From: Mycobacterium sp. 852014-52450_SCH5900713
Lineage (GTDB): Bacteria > Actinomycetota > Actinomycetes > Mycobacteriales > Mycobacteriaceae
Length of the DNA stretch: 64,000 nucleotides
Assembly: GCF_001667075.1 (NCBI RefSeq)
Contig: NZ_LZIL01000032.1
Span: 208,558-272,557, forward strand
Direction: 5' to 3'
Shown here piece by piece: positions 52,216-61,733 of this stretch. Position numbers and translations under genes: made by a program. Position 1 is the stretch's first letter, and every line of letters begins with the position of its first letter. The notes under the pieces are model-generated. The model saw nothing but the letters and a program-made list of their open reading frames with translations. It did not search any database and was not told the DNA's origin.

Positions 52216-53187
52216 GTGGCCAGTGCGCAACGAGCTGTCGTCGTCGGCGCCGGTGTCAGCGGTCTGACGTCGGCCGTGTGCCTGGCCGAGGCCGGCTGGT
52301 CGGTGCGAGTCTGGACGGCCGCCACGCCACAACACACGACCTCCAAGGTGGCGGGCGCGGTATGGCTGCCGCCGCGGCCGGCGGAGCGTGCAAGCGGCAC
52401 GCTGGATTGGACCGAGCACTCCCTGCGGGTCTTCCGCGAACTCGCGGACGACGCCGACTCCGGCGTTCAACTGTCGCCCGCGATGGCGGTCGGTGAACTG
52501 ACTGCGGCCGAGGCGATGTCGTCCGCCGCGGCGTTGATTCCCGACCTGCGCCCCGCCGACCCCACCGACCTTCCGGCCGGCTTTGACAACGGATTTCGCG
52601 CCACGTTGCCGATGATCGACATGCCGCACTATCTCGACTACCTGACCCGCCGGCTGGCCGCGGCCGGCTGCGCAATCGAGGAGCAACCGGTGCGGTCACT
52701 GGCCGAGGTCGCCGACGCCGCGCCGACCGTAGTCAACTGCGCCGGTCTGGCCGCGGGATCCCTGACCGGTGACGACACGCTGCGCCCGCTGTTCGGCCAG
52801 CACGTCGTGCTCACCAATCCCGGCCTGCGGCAACTCTTTCTGGAAATCAACGGCGGGCCGGAATGGACCTGCTACTTCCCCCACCCACAGCGCGTCGTTT
52901 GCGGCGGCATCAGCATCCCCGGCCGCCGGGACACCACCCCGGACCCCGACGTGACCGAACGAATCCTGCACCGCTGCCGCCAGATCGAGCCACGGCTCGC
53001 CGAAGCCGAGGTGATAGAGATCATCACCGGGCTGCGTCCCGACCGCCCCTCGGTGCGGGTGCAGGCCGAGCCGCTGGGCCGGGCCCGGTGCATCCACAAC
53101 TACGGCCACGGCGGCAACGGCGTGACCTTGTCATGGGGTTGCGCGCGCGACGTGGTCCGCCTCGCCGGTCAGCGGGAGGCGCGGTGA
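52216..53187 (+). CDS. aao: D-amino-acid oxidase-like FAD protein
   Basis: FAD-dependent oxidase of 323 aa, the counterpart of H37Rv aao (Rv1905c). It has AVVVGAGVSGLTSAVCLAEAG (7-27, FAD), a HTTSKVAGAVWLPP block and FDNGFRATLPMIDMPHYLDYL, then NYGHGGNGVTLSWGCA near the end (the GGNG/HGGxG motif of DAAO enzymes). The start is GTG at 52216. It overlaps the enoyl-CoA hydratase gene by 4 bases (GTGA), so the two are coupled. Substrate: D-amino acids by family, unproven. Confidence 0.88.
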   Translation: MASAQRAVVVGAGVSGLTSAVCLAEAGWSVRVWTAATPQHTTSKVAGAVWLPPRPAERASGTLDWTEHSLRVFRELADDADSGVQLSPAMAVGELTAAEAMSSAAALIPDLRPADPTDLPAGFDNGFRATLPMIDMPHYLDYLTRRLAAAGCAIEEQPVRSLAEVADAAPTVVNCAGLAAGSLTGDDTLRPLFGQHVVLTNPGLRQLFLEINGGPEWTCYFPHPQRVVCGGISIPGRRDTTPDPDVTERILHRCRQIEPRLAEAEVIEIITGLRPDRPSVRVQAEPLGRARCIHNYGHGGNGVTLSWGCARDVVRLAGQREAR

Positions 53188-53966
53188 GCATCGACTACGC
53201 GCTGGACGCCCACATCGCCACCATCACGATCAACCGTCCCGAGACCCGCAACTCGTTGGACATGGAACACTTCCGCGACCTGGCCCACGCGTGGGCGGCG
53301 TTCCGCGACGACGCCGGCGCCTGGGTGGCGGTGATCACCGGTGTCGCGCAAGACTTTTGCACCGGCGCCGACCTCAAGAAGTTCATCCCCGAACTCACCG
53401 GCGACCTGCCGCAGCCCGAAGGCTGGAACAAGGACGACGCCATCCACGCCGTCCTGCACCACTTCCCCGTCTACAAACCGATCATCGCCGCGGTCAACGG
53501 CACTTGCGTCGCGGGCGGCTTCGAGATGTTGAGTTCCACCGACATCCGCGTCGCCGTGCCCGCTGCGCGATTCGCGGTGATGGAGCCCAAGCGGGGCCTT
53601 TTCGCCGGCGGCGGAAGCACCGTGCGGCTGCCGCGTCAGATGCCCTATCCGCTGGCGATGGAGCTACTGCTGACCGCCGACATGGTCGACGCGGACCGCG
53701 CGCTGGCGATGGGGCTGATCAACCGCGTGGTCCCGCCGGAACGGCTGATGGATACCGCGTACGACTACGCCGAGCGCATCGCGGCGAACGCGCCGCTCGC
53801 GGTGTTCGCGACGAAGCAGTCGGCCGTCGAGGGTCTGGCGCTCGACCTCGCGTCGGCGTACGACAACGAAACCCGGCACAGCGACCGCATTTTCGAGACG
53901 CAGGATGCCAAGGAGGGGCCGCGGGCCTTTGCCGAGAAGCGTCCGCCGCGGTGGCAGGGCCGCTAA
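53184..53966 (+). CDS. enoyl-CoA hydratase/isomerase family protein
   Basis: Crotonase-fold enzyme of 260 aa. It opens MSIDYALDAHIATITINRPETRNSLD, has the oxyanion block DFCTGADLKKFIP (about 57-69), and continues with AAVNGTCVAGGFEMLSSTDIRVAV. A Glu for hydration at the usual loop is not clear; MEPKRGLFAGGGST occupies that region, so isomerase, hydrolase or other crotonase activity is possible. GTG at 53184 overlaps the aao stop. Its stop overlaps the convergent holin-like gene by 4 bases. Confidence 0.88.
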   Translation: MSIDYALDAHIATITINRPETRNSLDMEHFRDLAHAWAAFRDDAGAWVAVITGVAQDFCTGADLKKFIPELTGDLPQPEGWNKDDAIHAVLHHFPVYKPIIAAVNGTCVAGGFEMLSSTDIRVAVPAARFAVMEPKRGLFAGGGSTVRLPRQMPYPLAMELLLTADMVDADRALAMGLINRVVPPERLMDTAYDYAERIAANAPLAVFATKQSAVEGLALDLASAYDNETRHSDRIFETQDAKEGPRAFAEKRPPRWQGR

Positions 53967-54361
53967 CGTCGGCTGACGTCCCGAATGATCAGCGACAGCA
54001 CCCAGCTCACGATGGACAACACGATCGCCGCCCAGATCGCCGTCCACCAGAAATGGTCGATCTGCAAACCCCAATGTGTGGTGTGCTCGGTGATCCGGGC
54101 GGTGATCCACAACATCAGCGCGTTGACGACGACGTGGAACAGCCCCAGGGTCAGGATGTACAGCGGGATCGACAAGAACTGGACGATCGGCTTGATGAAC
54201 GCGTTGACCAGACCGAAGATGACGGCGACGACGAAGATGATGCCGACCCGTTCCAGCTTCGTGTCACCGCCGACGAACGTGATCCCATGGACGAACTTGG
54301 TGACCAGCCATAGCGCGAAACCGGTCAGTGCGGCGCGAAGCAGGAAAGGGCCCATGCCCAA
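53963..54361 (-). CDS. phage-holin family 4/DUF-type membrane protein (Rv1903-like)
   Basis: Small integral membrane protein of 132 aa with four predicted transmembrane helices (FLLRAALTGFALWLVTKFV, IIFVVAVIFGLVNAFI, FLSIPLYILTLGLFHVVVN and a last one near IWAAIVLSIVSWVLSLII). It resembles the phage_holin_4_2 family and H37Rv Rv1903. Function unknown. The start ATG 54361 gives MGMGPFLL. It is convergent with the enoyl-CoA hydratase gene, overlapping by 4 bases. Confidence 0.82.
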   Translation of the reverse strand: MGMGPFLLRAALTGFALWLVTKFVHGITFVGGDTKLERVGIIFVVAVIFGLVNAFIKPIVQFLSIPLYILTLGLFHVVVNALMLWITARITEHTTHWGLQIDHFWWTAIWAAIVLSIVSWVLSLIIRDVSRR

Positions 54362-54421
54362 GATCCTCTCACCAGGCGTGCGCGAAAGGCAGCCTGTTGA
54401 GTTGACTGCCGATATTCCTCG

Positions 54422-54661
54422 CTAAGCGTCGCCGCGCTGCGACGCCAGGTACTTCACCATCTGGCACAGGTTGACGACGGCCGCGCTCAACTTATAAATG
54501 GTGGCGTCCCGATCCGCCACACACGATTGCCAATCGGGGAACTCCTGCGGGGCTTTGTGGTTGTCGGCGTTGAGGTGCATTTTCTGCTCGATCTGGTCGC
54601 ACAGATCGGCGAGGGTCAACTGCCCCGGCGCGCTGCTATCGGAGAACCATTTGTCAGTCAT
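54422..54661 (-). CDS. small hypothetical protein
   Basis: A 79-aa soluble protein starting MTDKWFSDSSAPGQLTLADLCDQIEQKMHL. The composition is ordinary, with three cysteines (DLCDQ, SCVADRD, LCQMV). No family is known to me. ATG at 54661 is preferred over an upstream TTG at 54682. It is a single gene between the holin-like and amidohydrolase genes. Confidence 0.55.
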   Translation of the reverse strand: MTDKWFSDSSAPGQLTLADLCDQIEQKMHLNADNHKAPQEFPDWQSCVADRDATIYKLSAAVVNLCQMVKYLASQRGDA

Positions 54662-54740
54662 CTTCGGATCGTCGCCTCTCAAAAATCCCCGCTTTCTCCT
54701 CAGGCTATCGGGCCGACTGCCACGAGGATTGCGCGGCCGC

Positions 54741-55808
54741 TCAATTCAAATTGTAGAAGCGCTGGGCGTTTAGCCCGCCGATCTTTTCGCGGGCCATTTC
54801 GGTGATGTCCGGACGGGTCCGCAGGTGCTTGGTGCTCTCCGGCCATTCACCGTCCCAGTGCGGGTAATCGCTGGCGAACATGATGAAGTCGGCGCCGAGC
54901 ACGTCGATCACCCCGGGCAGGATCGGTTCCTCCGGCTCGCACGTCACCCAGATGTTGCCCGCGGACAGGTACTCGTGCGGGTCGCGCCGCCAGCCGCGTT
55001 CGACCCAGTCGCCGCGCTTCTCGTAGTGCTCGTGCAGGCGATCCATGAAGAAGGGGACCCAGCCCGCACCGGCCTCGAGGAAGGCGACCCGCAACCGCGG
55101 GTGCCGCTCGAAGACGCCGCCGGAGACCAGCGCCGTCATGGCCGTCATCTGATCGAACGGGAAACTGATGCAATGCACCTGAATGTAATTGGTGAAGCGG
55201 TCAACACCGATCTTCGGCAGGTGGATGCCCGGGGCGCCGTGAATGCCCAGCGGCATGTCGAGGTCGACCGCGGCGGCGTAAAAGGGGTCCAGGTCGGGAT
55301 GGTCGAGATTACGCGTCTTGAGTGCCGGCGGAACCAGAGTTGCCACCAGCCCAAGCTCTTTCGCTTCGGTCATGACGTCGATCGCCGCCTGGCCGTGCTC
55401 GATGGGGGTTACCGCGACGCCGCGCAGCCGTCCACCCGACGGGGCGCAATAATCCGCGATCCACTGGTTATAGAGCCGGGAGAATCCCGCCCCGAACTCG
55501 GGATCCTCGAGCGTCGGGGCGCACAGCCCCAGGCTGGGGTACAACACCATGGTGTCGATGTGGTCGCGGTCGGCATCCCCCAGCACGCCTTCGGTCGACC
55601 GGCAGTTGATGTCCGGCGCCTTGCTGATGCCGTGCTCGGGCGGACAGCCGGCGCCCGGGCCCTGATCCTCCGGATAGTTGCGGCCTTCGAACGTCAGCCG
55701 CAGCCGCCCGTCGGTGCTGGGCTTGACGTGCTGCGGCCAGCGTTTGATCGCTTCGATTGCCAACGAGGGGTTCTCGGCAACGTGTCCGTCCGCGTCGATG
55801 ATGCGCAT
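54741..55808 (-). CDS. amidohydrolase 2 family protein (ACMSD-like)
   Basis: TIM-barrel metal hydrolase or decarboxylase of 355 aa. It has the N-terminal motif [13 protein letters not shown], where the family's HxH reads DADGH. A metal His lies in [14 protein letters not shown] and the catalytic Asp block is [20 protein letters not shown]-like members decarboxylate or hydrolyse aromatic ring-cleavage products; the substrate is unknown. ATG at 55808 is 52 bases from the divergent MFS gene. Confidence 0.88.
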   Translation of the reverse strand: MRIIDADGHVAENPSLAIEAIKRWPQHVKPSTDGRLRLTFEGRNYPEDQGPGAGCPPEHGISKAPDINCRSTEGVLGDADRDHIDTMVLYPSLGLCAPTLEDPEFGAGFSRLYNQWIADYCAPSGGRLRGVAVTPIEHGQAAIDVMTEAKELGLVATLVPPALKTRNLDHPDLDPFYAAAVDLDMPLGIHGAPGIHLPKIGVDRFTNYIQVHCISFPFDQMTAMTALVSGGVFERHPRLRVAFLEAGAGWVPFFMDRLHEHYEKRGDWVERGWRRDPHEYLSAGNIWVTCEPEEPILPGVIDVLGADFIMFASDYPHWDGEWPESTKHLRTRPDITEMAREKIGGLNAQRFYNLN

Positions 55809-55860
55809 GTATTCGCAACTTACTCTCGCGCCATCGCGCTCGGTACTGCACGATGCTGAC

Positions 55861-57123
55861 GTGACAACTCAACGGTTGACCGCCGATCAGCGAAACTCAT
55901 TCATCGCGGCGTTGTTGGGCTGGACGATGGACGCCTTCGACTACTTCATCGTCGTGCTTGTCTACGCCGACATCGCAAAGACTTTCCACCACAGCAAGGC
56001 GGAGGTCGCCTTCGTCACCACGGCCACCCTGATCATGCGTCCCGTCGGCGCGCTGCTGTTCGGGTTGTGGGCCGACCGCGTCGGCCGGCGGCTGCCGCTG
56101 ATGGTCGACGTGATGTTCTACTCCGTGGTCGGCTTCCTGTGCGCGTTCGCCCCCAACTTCACCGTGCTGGTGATCCTGCGCCTGCTGTACGGCATCGGCA
56201 TGGGCGGCGAGTGGGGTCTTGGGGCCGCGCTCGCCATGGAGAAGGTGCCCGTCGAGCGACGCGGGTTCTTCTCGGGGTTGCTGCAGGAGGGTTACGCGTT
56301 CGGCTACCTGTTGGCGAGCGTCGCCTCGCTGGTGGTGATGAACTGGCTGGGGCTGTCCTGGCGGTGGCTATTCGCGCTGAGCATCGTTCCGGCGCTGGTC
56401 AGCCTGATCATTCGCTACCGGGTGGAGGAGTCCGAAGTCTGGGAGGCCGCGCAGGACCAGATGAAGCTCACCAGCACCAGGATCCGCGACGTGCTGCGCG
56501 ACGGGGTGATCATCCGCCGGTTCATTTACCTGGTGCTGCTGATGACGGCCTTCAACTGGATGAGCCACGGCACCCAGGACGTCTACCCGACCTTCCTGAC
56601 GTCGACCGCCAACCACGGCGCCGCACTGTCCAGCGCGACGGTCAAGTGGATCGTCATCGTCTACAACCTCGGTGCCATCATCGGCGGCCTGTTCTTCGGC
56701 ACGCTGTCGCAGCGATTCAGCCGTCGCTACACCATCATCTTCTGCGCGCTGCTGGCGCTGCCGATCGTTCCGCTGTTCGCCTACTCGCGCGCCGCGGCGA
56801 TGCTGTGCCTCGGCTCGTTCCTCATGCAGCTGTTCGTGCAGGGCGCATGGGGGGTGATTCCCGCCCACCTGACCGAGATGTCGCCGGACGCCATCCGCGG
56901 CCTGTACCCCGGCGTCACCTACCAGCTCGGAAACCTGCTGGCCGCGTTCAACCTCCCCATCCAGGAACGGCTGGCCGAGTCGCACGGCTATCCCTTTGCC
57001 CTGGCGGCGACGATCGTGCCGGTGCTGATCGCGGTGGCGTTCCTGACGCTGATCGGCAAGGACGCCACCGGAATTCGTTTCGGCACCGCCGAAAGCGCTT
57101 TCCTGCCAACCGAAGTGACGTGA
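55861..57123 (+). CDS. nanT: MFS transporter NanT-like
   Basis: Major-facilitator transporter of 420 aa with 12 predicted TM helices, the counterpart of H37Rv nanT (Rv1902c). It has the family motif between TM2 and TM3 ([13 protein letters not shown]), the TM1 segment [22 protein letters not shown] and [19 protein letters not shown]. It is labelled a sialic-acid transporter by similarity to E. coli NanT; substrate in mycobacteria is not known. GTG at 55861 opens [10 protein letters not shown]. Convergent with cinA, 1 base between the two stops. Confidence 0.85.
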   Translation: MTTQRLTADQRNSFIAALLGWTMDAFDYFIVVLVYADIAKTFHHSKAEVAFVTTATLIMRPVGALLFGLWADRVGRRLPLMVDVMFYSVVGFLCAFAPNFTVLVILRLLYGIGMGGEWGLGAALAMEKVPVERRGFFSGLLQEGYAFGYLLASVASLVVMNWLGLSWRWLFALSIVPALVSLIIRYRVEESEVWEAAQDQMKLTSTRIRDVLRDGVIIRRFIYLVLLMTAFNWMSHGTQDVYPTFLTSTANHGAALSSATVKWIVIVYNLGAIIGGLFFGTLSQRFSRRYTIIFCALLALPIVPLFAYSRAAAMLCLGSFLMQLFVQGAWGVIPAHLTEMSPDAIRGLYPGVTYQLGNLLAAFNLPIQERLAESHGYPFALAATIVPVLIAVAFLTLIGKDATGIRFGTAESAFLPTEVT

Positions 57124-57124
57124 G

Positions 57125-58399
57125 TCAGTCCGAATGGTTCAGCAGGCGCAGCAGCAGGTGCATCGCCACTGTCGTCGAGCGCTCCCGGATGTCCGAGCGG
57201 TTGCCGGGCAGCCGCAACGTGCGGGTGTCCGTGCGGCCGTTTGAGAGCTCCACCGTGAAACACACCGTGCCAACCGGCTTTTCGGGAGAGCCTCCGCCGG
57301 GGCCGGCGATCCCGGTGATCGCGACGGCGGTGTCGGCGCCGAAACGGCGTAGCGCCCCGGCCGCCATCGCCTCGGCCACCGGCTCGGACACCGCGCCGTG
57401 GGCCTCGATCAGCGCCGGATCGACGCCCAGCAGTTCCGCTTTCGCATCGTTCGAATAGGCCACCACCCCGCCGGCCACATACTCCGACGATCCGGGCCGG
57501 TCGGTCAGTCGCGCCGCCACCAGCCCCGCGGTGCAGGATTCGGCCGTCGCGATCCGACGACCGGCCAGCGCTTGGCCGACCAGATCGTCCACGGTCGAAC
57601 CATCTTCGGAGAACAGCTGCTGTGCGTGTCGGTCACGCACCAACTGGATCAGCTTCGCGTAACTGGCGGCGGCGTCCGGCTCGTAGCGCGTGACCATCTC
57701 GACCTCGCCCCGCCGCAAGCAGGTGGTGATCTCGAGCGACTCGAAGCCCGGCACCGACGCCTCGGCGTCGCGCAGGGTCTCGGCCAGGCCCGACTCGGGC
57801 AGCCCGAACATGCGCACGGTTTCCTGCCGATAGAGCGTTCGGCCGGCGATCGCCTGCTGGGCGGCGGGCGTCTCGATGGCCCGGTGCCACATCGGCTGCA
57901 GCTCGCGGGGCGGCCCCGGGAGCACGATGACCGTCGGCTTGCCGGGCACGACCACGCCGGGCGCGGTGCCGACCGGGTCGAGCACCTGCGATCCGGCGGG
58001 AATCATCGCCTGCTTGCGGTTGGCGGCGCGCACCGCCTCGAAGTCCACGCCCTCGAATCGCGCCATCAGCTTCTTGAGGATGTTCGCGATCTTGTTCTCG
58101 GTCTCGTCGTCCAACACCAGCTCGCGGTTGCAGAACCGGGCCACCACCTCCACGGTCATGTCGTCGGCCGTCGGTCCAAGGCCACCGCTGGTGACGATCA
58201 GGTCCATGCCCTGGTCCGCCATGAAGCGCAGCTGCGCCTCGATGTCTTCCGGGCGGTCGCCACAGATCGTGATGTGCGCCAGCTCGACGCCCAGCTCCAG
58301 CAGGCGGTCGGCGATCCAGGGTCCGTTCGCGTCCTGGACGCGCCCGGTGAGGACTTCGGTTCCGGTGACGACGATTCCTGCGCGTGCGCTCACCGCCAT
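57125..58399 (-). CDS. cinA: CinA-like nicotinamide-nucleotide amidase/competence-damage protein
   Basis: A 424-aa protein with the two CinA domains: an N-terminal MoaB-like (COG1058) domain ([28 protein letters not shown] to about 170) and a C-terminal CinA/PncC domain (COG1546). The latter has [32 protein letters not shown] and [10 protein letters not shown]. PncC-type activity deamidates NMN in NAD recycling. ATG at 58399 opens MAVSARAG. It is divergent from the macro-domain gene, only 34 bases between the two start codons. Rv1901 in H37Rv. Confidence 0.9.
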   Translation of the reverse strand: MAVSARAGIVVTGTEVLTGRVQDANGPWIADRLLELGVELAHITICGDRPEDIEAQLRFMADQGMDLIVTSGGLGPTADDMTVEVVARFCNRELVLDDETENKIANILKKLMARFEGVDFEAVRAANRKQAMIPAGSQVLDPVGTAPGVVVPGKPTVIVLPGPPRELQPMWHRAIETPAAQQAIAGRTLYRQETVRMFGLPESGLAETLRDAEASVPGFESLEITTCLRRGEVEMVTRYEPDAAASYAKLIQLVRDRHAQQLFSEDGSTVDDLVGQALAGRRIATAESCTAGLVAARLTDRPGSSEYVAGGVVAYSNDAKAELLGVDPALIEAHGAVSEPVAEAMAAGALRRFGADTAVAITGIAGPGGGSPEKPVGTVCFTVELSNGRTDTRTLRLPGNRSDIRERSTTVAMHLLLRLLNHSD

Positions 58400-58433
58400 G
58401 AGCCTACTGGCAGGGCTGAGAGACAATGGGCCG

Positions 58434-58928
58434 ATGACCGAGCTAGAGGTCTTGCAGGCCGACGTCACCAAGCTCGAAGTCGACGCGATCGCCAATGCGG
58501 CCAACACGCAACTGCGGCACGGTGGCGGTGTCGCCGCGGCCATTGCCCGCGCCGGCGGCCCGGACCTGCAGCGGGAATCGACCGAGAAGGCGCCCATCGG
58601 GCTCGGGGATGCCGTCGAGACGACGGCCGGCGACATGCCGGCGCGCTACGTAATCCACGCCGCGACCATGGAGCTCGGCGGCCCGACGTCGGCGGAGATC
58701 ATCGCGCGGGCCACCGCTTCCACGCTGCGGAAGGCCGACGAGCTCGGCTGCCGCACCCTCGGCCTGGTGGCCTTCGGCACCGGCGTCGGCGGCTTCCCGC
58801 TGGATGAGGCGGCGAGGCTGATGGTCGACGCCGTCCGGCGACACGAGGCGAAATCGTTGGAGAAGGTGGTGTTCGCCGTTCACGGCGACGCGGCCGGGCG
58901 CGCGTTCCGGGACGCCGTTGCCGGCTAA
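58434..58928 (+). CDS. macro domain protein (Rv1899c C-terminal-like)
   Basis: A 164-aa single macro domain. It binds ADP-ribose-type ligands by family. It has [27 protein letters not shown] (the NAANxxLxHGGGVAxAI motif), [13 protein letters not shown], and [22 protein letters not shown]37Rv LppD (Rv1899c) carries this domain behind a long N-terminal part; here there is no lipobox or extra domain. ATG at 58434: GACAAT (58422-58427) is followed by 6 bases, so it is probably leaderless. Convergent with the next gene, overlap 4 bases. Confidence 0.88.
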   Translation: MTELEVLQADVTKLEVDAIANAANTQLRHGGGVAAAIARAGGPDLQRESTEKAPIGLGDAVETTAGDMPARYVIHAATMELGGPTSAEIIARATASTLRKADELGCRTLGLVAFGTGVGGFPLDEAARLMVDAVRRHEAKSLEKVVFAVHGDAAGRAFRDAVAG

Positions 58929-59230
58929 TCCTCTTCGAGGTAACGCTCGACGGAGGCGACCTTCTGCGTCATCGCGTCGCTGACACCGGCCCGCCAGTCC
59001 GCCTTGATCACCGTGCTGACCCGGGGCGCGCGAGCGGCCACCGCCTCGACCGCTCGCTGCACGACCGCCATGACTTCTTCCCAGCTTTCACCCTCGATCA
59101 CGGTGAACATCGAATCGGTCTTATTCGGCAGGCCGGAATCGCGCACTACCCGAACCGCTTCGGCGACGATCTCGCCGACACCCTCGCCCACACCCATGGG
59201 CGTGACGGAGAACGCGACAAGCACAGACAC
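58925..59230 (-). CDS. thiamine-binding (MTH1187/YkoF) domain protein
   Basis: A 101-aa protein of the thiamine-binding family (PF01910, MTH1187-like). It opens [20 protein letters not shown], with the Gly-rich turn, and has [30 protein letters not shown]. It resembles H37Rv Rv1898. Its ligand and role are not established; the fold is a ferredoxin-like dimer. It overlaps the convergent macro gene by 4 bases and is divergent from dtd. Confidence 0.85.
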   Translation of the reverse strand: MSVLVAFSVTPMGVGEGVGEIVAEAVRVVRDSGLPNKTDSMFTVIEGESWEEVMAVVQRAVEAVAARAPRVSTVIKADWRAGVSDAMTQKVASVERYLEED

Positions 59231-59281
59231 TCAACGAGCCTACCCAACCATTTGAGTGTCGGCCTGGCAGCATCAAGGCCC

Positions 59282-59713
59282 ATGCGGGTTTTGGTGCAAC
59301 GGGTCGCTTCGGCGACGGTGTCGGTCGGCGGCGAGGTGGTGGGCGCCATCCGGCCCGCCGGTCAGGGCCTGCTGGCCTTCGTCGGCGTCACCCACAGCGA
59401 CGATGCCGACAAGGCGCGACGGCTCGCCGAAAAGCTCTGGAATCTACGGATTCTCAGCGACGAGCGGTCGGCCGCCGACGTCAACGCGCCGATCTTGGTC
59501 GTCAGCCAGTTCACCCTGTACGCCGACACCGCCAAGGGCCGACGACCATCCTGGAATGCGGCCGCTCCGGGCGCGGTCGCCGAGCCCTTGGTGGCGGCAT
59601 TCGCCGACGCGTTGCAACGGCTGGGCGCCGAAGTCCACAGCGGGGTGTTCGGCGCGAACATGCAGGTCGAATTGGTCAATGACGGCCCGGTCACGGTGCT
59701 ACTGGAGCTCTGA
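59282..59713 (+). CDS. dtd: D-aminoacyl-tRNA deacylase (DTD)
   Basis: A 143-aa DTD enzyme that hydrolyses D-aminoacyl-tRNA (D-Tyr-tRNA deacylase). It has [21 protein letters not shown], the catalytic segment [17 protein letters not shown] and the terminal [11 protein letters not shown] (Gly-cisPro motif in NDGPV). ATG at 59282 opens MRVLVQ. It matches H37Rv Rv1897c in length and position between Rv1898 and Rv1896c homologues. Confidence 0.95.
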   Translation: MRVLVQRVASATVSVGGEVVGAIRPAGQGLLAFVGVTHSDDADKARRLAEKLWNLRILSDERSAADVNAPILVVSQFTLYADTAKGRRPSWNAAAPGAVAEPLVAAFADALQRLGAEVHSGVFGANMQVELVNDGPVTVLLEL

Positions 59714-59780
59714 CCCGCGATTGCAGGTACGTTGGGACAGGCCGATTTTTCGTGACCGATCGTTGACGGGAGGGGCGACC

Positions 59781-60692
59781 ATGACCGCGACGCCCGAGTT
59801 TGGCTCGCTCCGTTCCGACGATGACCATTGGGACATCGTCAGCAGCGTGGGCTACACCGCCTTGCTGGTGGCCGGATGGCGTGCGCTGCATGCCGTGAGC
59901 CCGCAGCCGCTGGTCCGCGACGACTATGCCAAGGTATTCATCGAGGCCTCGAAAGACCCGTATTTGGCGGGCGTGCTCGCCAACCCGGGGACCTCCGAGG
60001 ACGAGATGGCCTTCCCCCGTCTCTACGGCGTACAGACCCGGTTCTTCGACGACTTCTTCGTTGCCGCCGGCGCCGCGGGCATACGACAGGCGGTGATCGT
60101 GGCCGCCGGCCTGGACTCCCGCGCATATCGACTCGAATGGACACCGGGCACAAGGGTTTTCGAGGTCGACCTGCCGAAGGTGCTGGAGTTCAAGGCACAC
60201 GTGCTCGCGCAGCACGGCGCCAAACCCAAGGCCCCCAGGGTAGAGGTTGCCGCCGATCTGCGCGCCGACTGGTCGCGGGTTCTGGAGGCCGCCGGCTTCG
60301 ACGTGGAACGCCCCAGCGCCTGGTCGGTGGAGGGAGTGCTGCCCTACCTGACCGACGAGGCCCAGAACACGCTCTTCACCCGGATCAGTGGACTCAGTGC
60401 GCCCGGCAGCCGGATTGCCATCGGCGCGTTGGGATCCCGTTTGGACCACGACCAGCTCGAGGCCCTTGAGACGGCGCACCCCGGCGTCAACATGTCCGGC
60501 GACGTCGATTTCTCCGCGCTGACCTACGAACCCCAGACCGACCCCGCGGAACGGCTGGCCGCGCACGGGTGGACCGTCGAGCCCGTCCGCAACACGCTCG
60601 ACCTGCAGGCCGGTTACGGGATGACCCCGCCCGATGTCGACGTCAAAATCGACAGTTTCATGCGGTCCCAATACATCACGGCAACGCGGTAA
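59781..60692 (+). CDS. LCM-superfamily SAM-dependent methyltransferase (Rv1896c-like)
   Basis: A 303-aa methyltransferase of the TIGR00027-type, the counterpart of H37Rv Rv1896c. The SAM motif is [15 protein letters not shown]. Other blocks are [21 protein letters not shown] and [12 protein letters not shown] at 59781 follows GGGAGGGG. The substrate is unknown. It is convergent with the alcohol dehydrogenase gene, 5 bases apart. The third of three LCM-type methyltransferases in the window. Confidence 0.9.
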   Translation: MTATPEFGSLRSDDDHWDIVSSVGYTALLVAGWRALHAVSPQPLVRDDYAKVFIEASKDPYLAGVLANPGTSEDEMAFPRLYGVQTRFFDDFFVAAGAAGIRQAVIVAAGLDSRAYRLEWTPGTRVFEVDLPKVLEFKAHVLAQHGAKPKAPRVEVAADLRADWSRVLEAAGFDVERPSAWSVEGVLPYLTDEAQNTLFTRISGLSAPGSRIAIGALGSRLDHDQLEALETAHPGVNMSGDVDFSALTYEPQTDPAERLAAHGWTVEPVRNTLDLQAGYGMTPPDVDVKIDSFMRSQYITATR

Positions 60693-60697
60693 CAGAC

Positions 60698-61723
60698 CTA
60701 GGGCGTCAACAGGATTTTCACGTCGTCGCCCGAGCGCGACGCCGCGGTCGCGTAGCCCTTGGACGCCTCCTCCAACGGCAGCGTGGTGGTGAAGATGCCG
60801 TCGACGTCGAGCCGCCCGGACTGCAGCAGCGGGATCAATTCCGGCCAGGTGCGCTGCACCGGCGCCGTCGTCATCCGCAGCGTGATGCTGCGGATCAGGC
60901 AACCCAGGGCGTTGAGCGGGAACGGATTCATGTCGTGTACACCGACAACCGAGACCGTGCCGCCCGGCCGCACCGCATTGAGTGCATCGGTCAAAGACGC
61001 GTCCGTGGCGACGGCGTCGATCACCGCATCGGCGCCACGTCCCCCGGTGGCGGCGAGGATGGCCTCGACCGCCGGCGCCTTGAGGGGCGTCGCGCCCCAC
61101 TGGGCGGCCCGATCCAGCCGGCCCTGCACTTGGTCCACCGCGAAAACCGTTGCGGCTCCTTGAAACAGCGCGCTGCGCAGCGAGCACAGCCCCACGGCGC
61201 CCAGACCGATGACCGCCACGGTGCCGCCGAACGGAATATCGGCGCGTTGCGCCGCCGCCCAGCCCGTGGCGAGGTTGTCGGTGAGGAGTAGCGCCTGTTC
61301 GGTGCTGATGCCTTCCGGCACCTTGAGCAACTGGAAGTCGGCCGCGGGCACGGCCAGCAGGTCGGCCTGCGCTCCCCCGAGCAAACCCCCGCCGAAGATC
61401 TGAAAGCCTCTGTGGCACATGACGGGATCGCGGGTGGCGCAGCCGGCGCAGGCGCCGCACCCGGTCACCGAGGACACCATGACGAGGTCGCCCACCTTGA
61501 CGGTGCGTACCTCCGGCCCCGCCTCCAGGACGGTGCCGAGCGCCTCGTGGCCCAGCGCGATCGGGTCGGGCATCGGAAAATCGGCCTCGTAGAAGTGCAG
61601 GTCGGATCCGCAGATGCCGGCGGCGGCGACGTCGACGATAGCCCCGTCGGGTCCGGGGAGGGTGGGATCGGGCCGCGTGTCGACCCGGATGCTGTGGGGT
61701 CCGTCGACGACTACCGTACGCAT
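60698..61723 (-). CDS. zinc-dependent alcohol dehydrogenase (Rv1895-like)
   Basis: Zinc MDR dehydrogenase of 341 aa. The catalytic zinc site is CGSDLHFYEADFPMPDPIALGHEALG (Cys, His, Glu ligands). The structural zinc loop GCGACAGCATRDPVMC has four cysteines. The NAD motif is VIGLGAVGLCSLRSA. ATG at 61723 begins 11 bases after the BVMO stop, so the BVMO and this dehydrogenase form one operon, a typical pair for secondary alcohol and ketone oxidation. Confidence 0.9.
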   Translation of the reverse strand: MRTVVVDGPHSIRVDTRPDPTLPGPDGAIVDVAAAGICGSDLHFYEADFPMPDPIALGHEALGTVLEAGPEVRTVKVGDLVMVSSVTGCGACAGCATRDPVMCHRGFQIFGGGLLGGAQADLLAVPAADFQLLKVPEGISTEQALLLTDNLATGWAAAQRADIPFGGTVAVIGLGAVGLCSLRSALFQGAATVFAVDQVQGRLDRAAQWGATPLKAPAVEAILAATGGRGADAVIDAVATDASLTDALNAVRPGGTVSVVGVHDMNPFPLNALGCLIRSITLRMTTAPVQRTWPELIPLLQSGRLDVDGIFTTTLPLEEASKGYATAASRSGDDVKILLTP

Positions 61724-61733
61724 AGTGGCCTGC

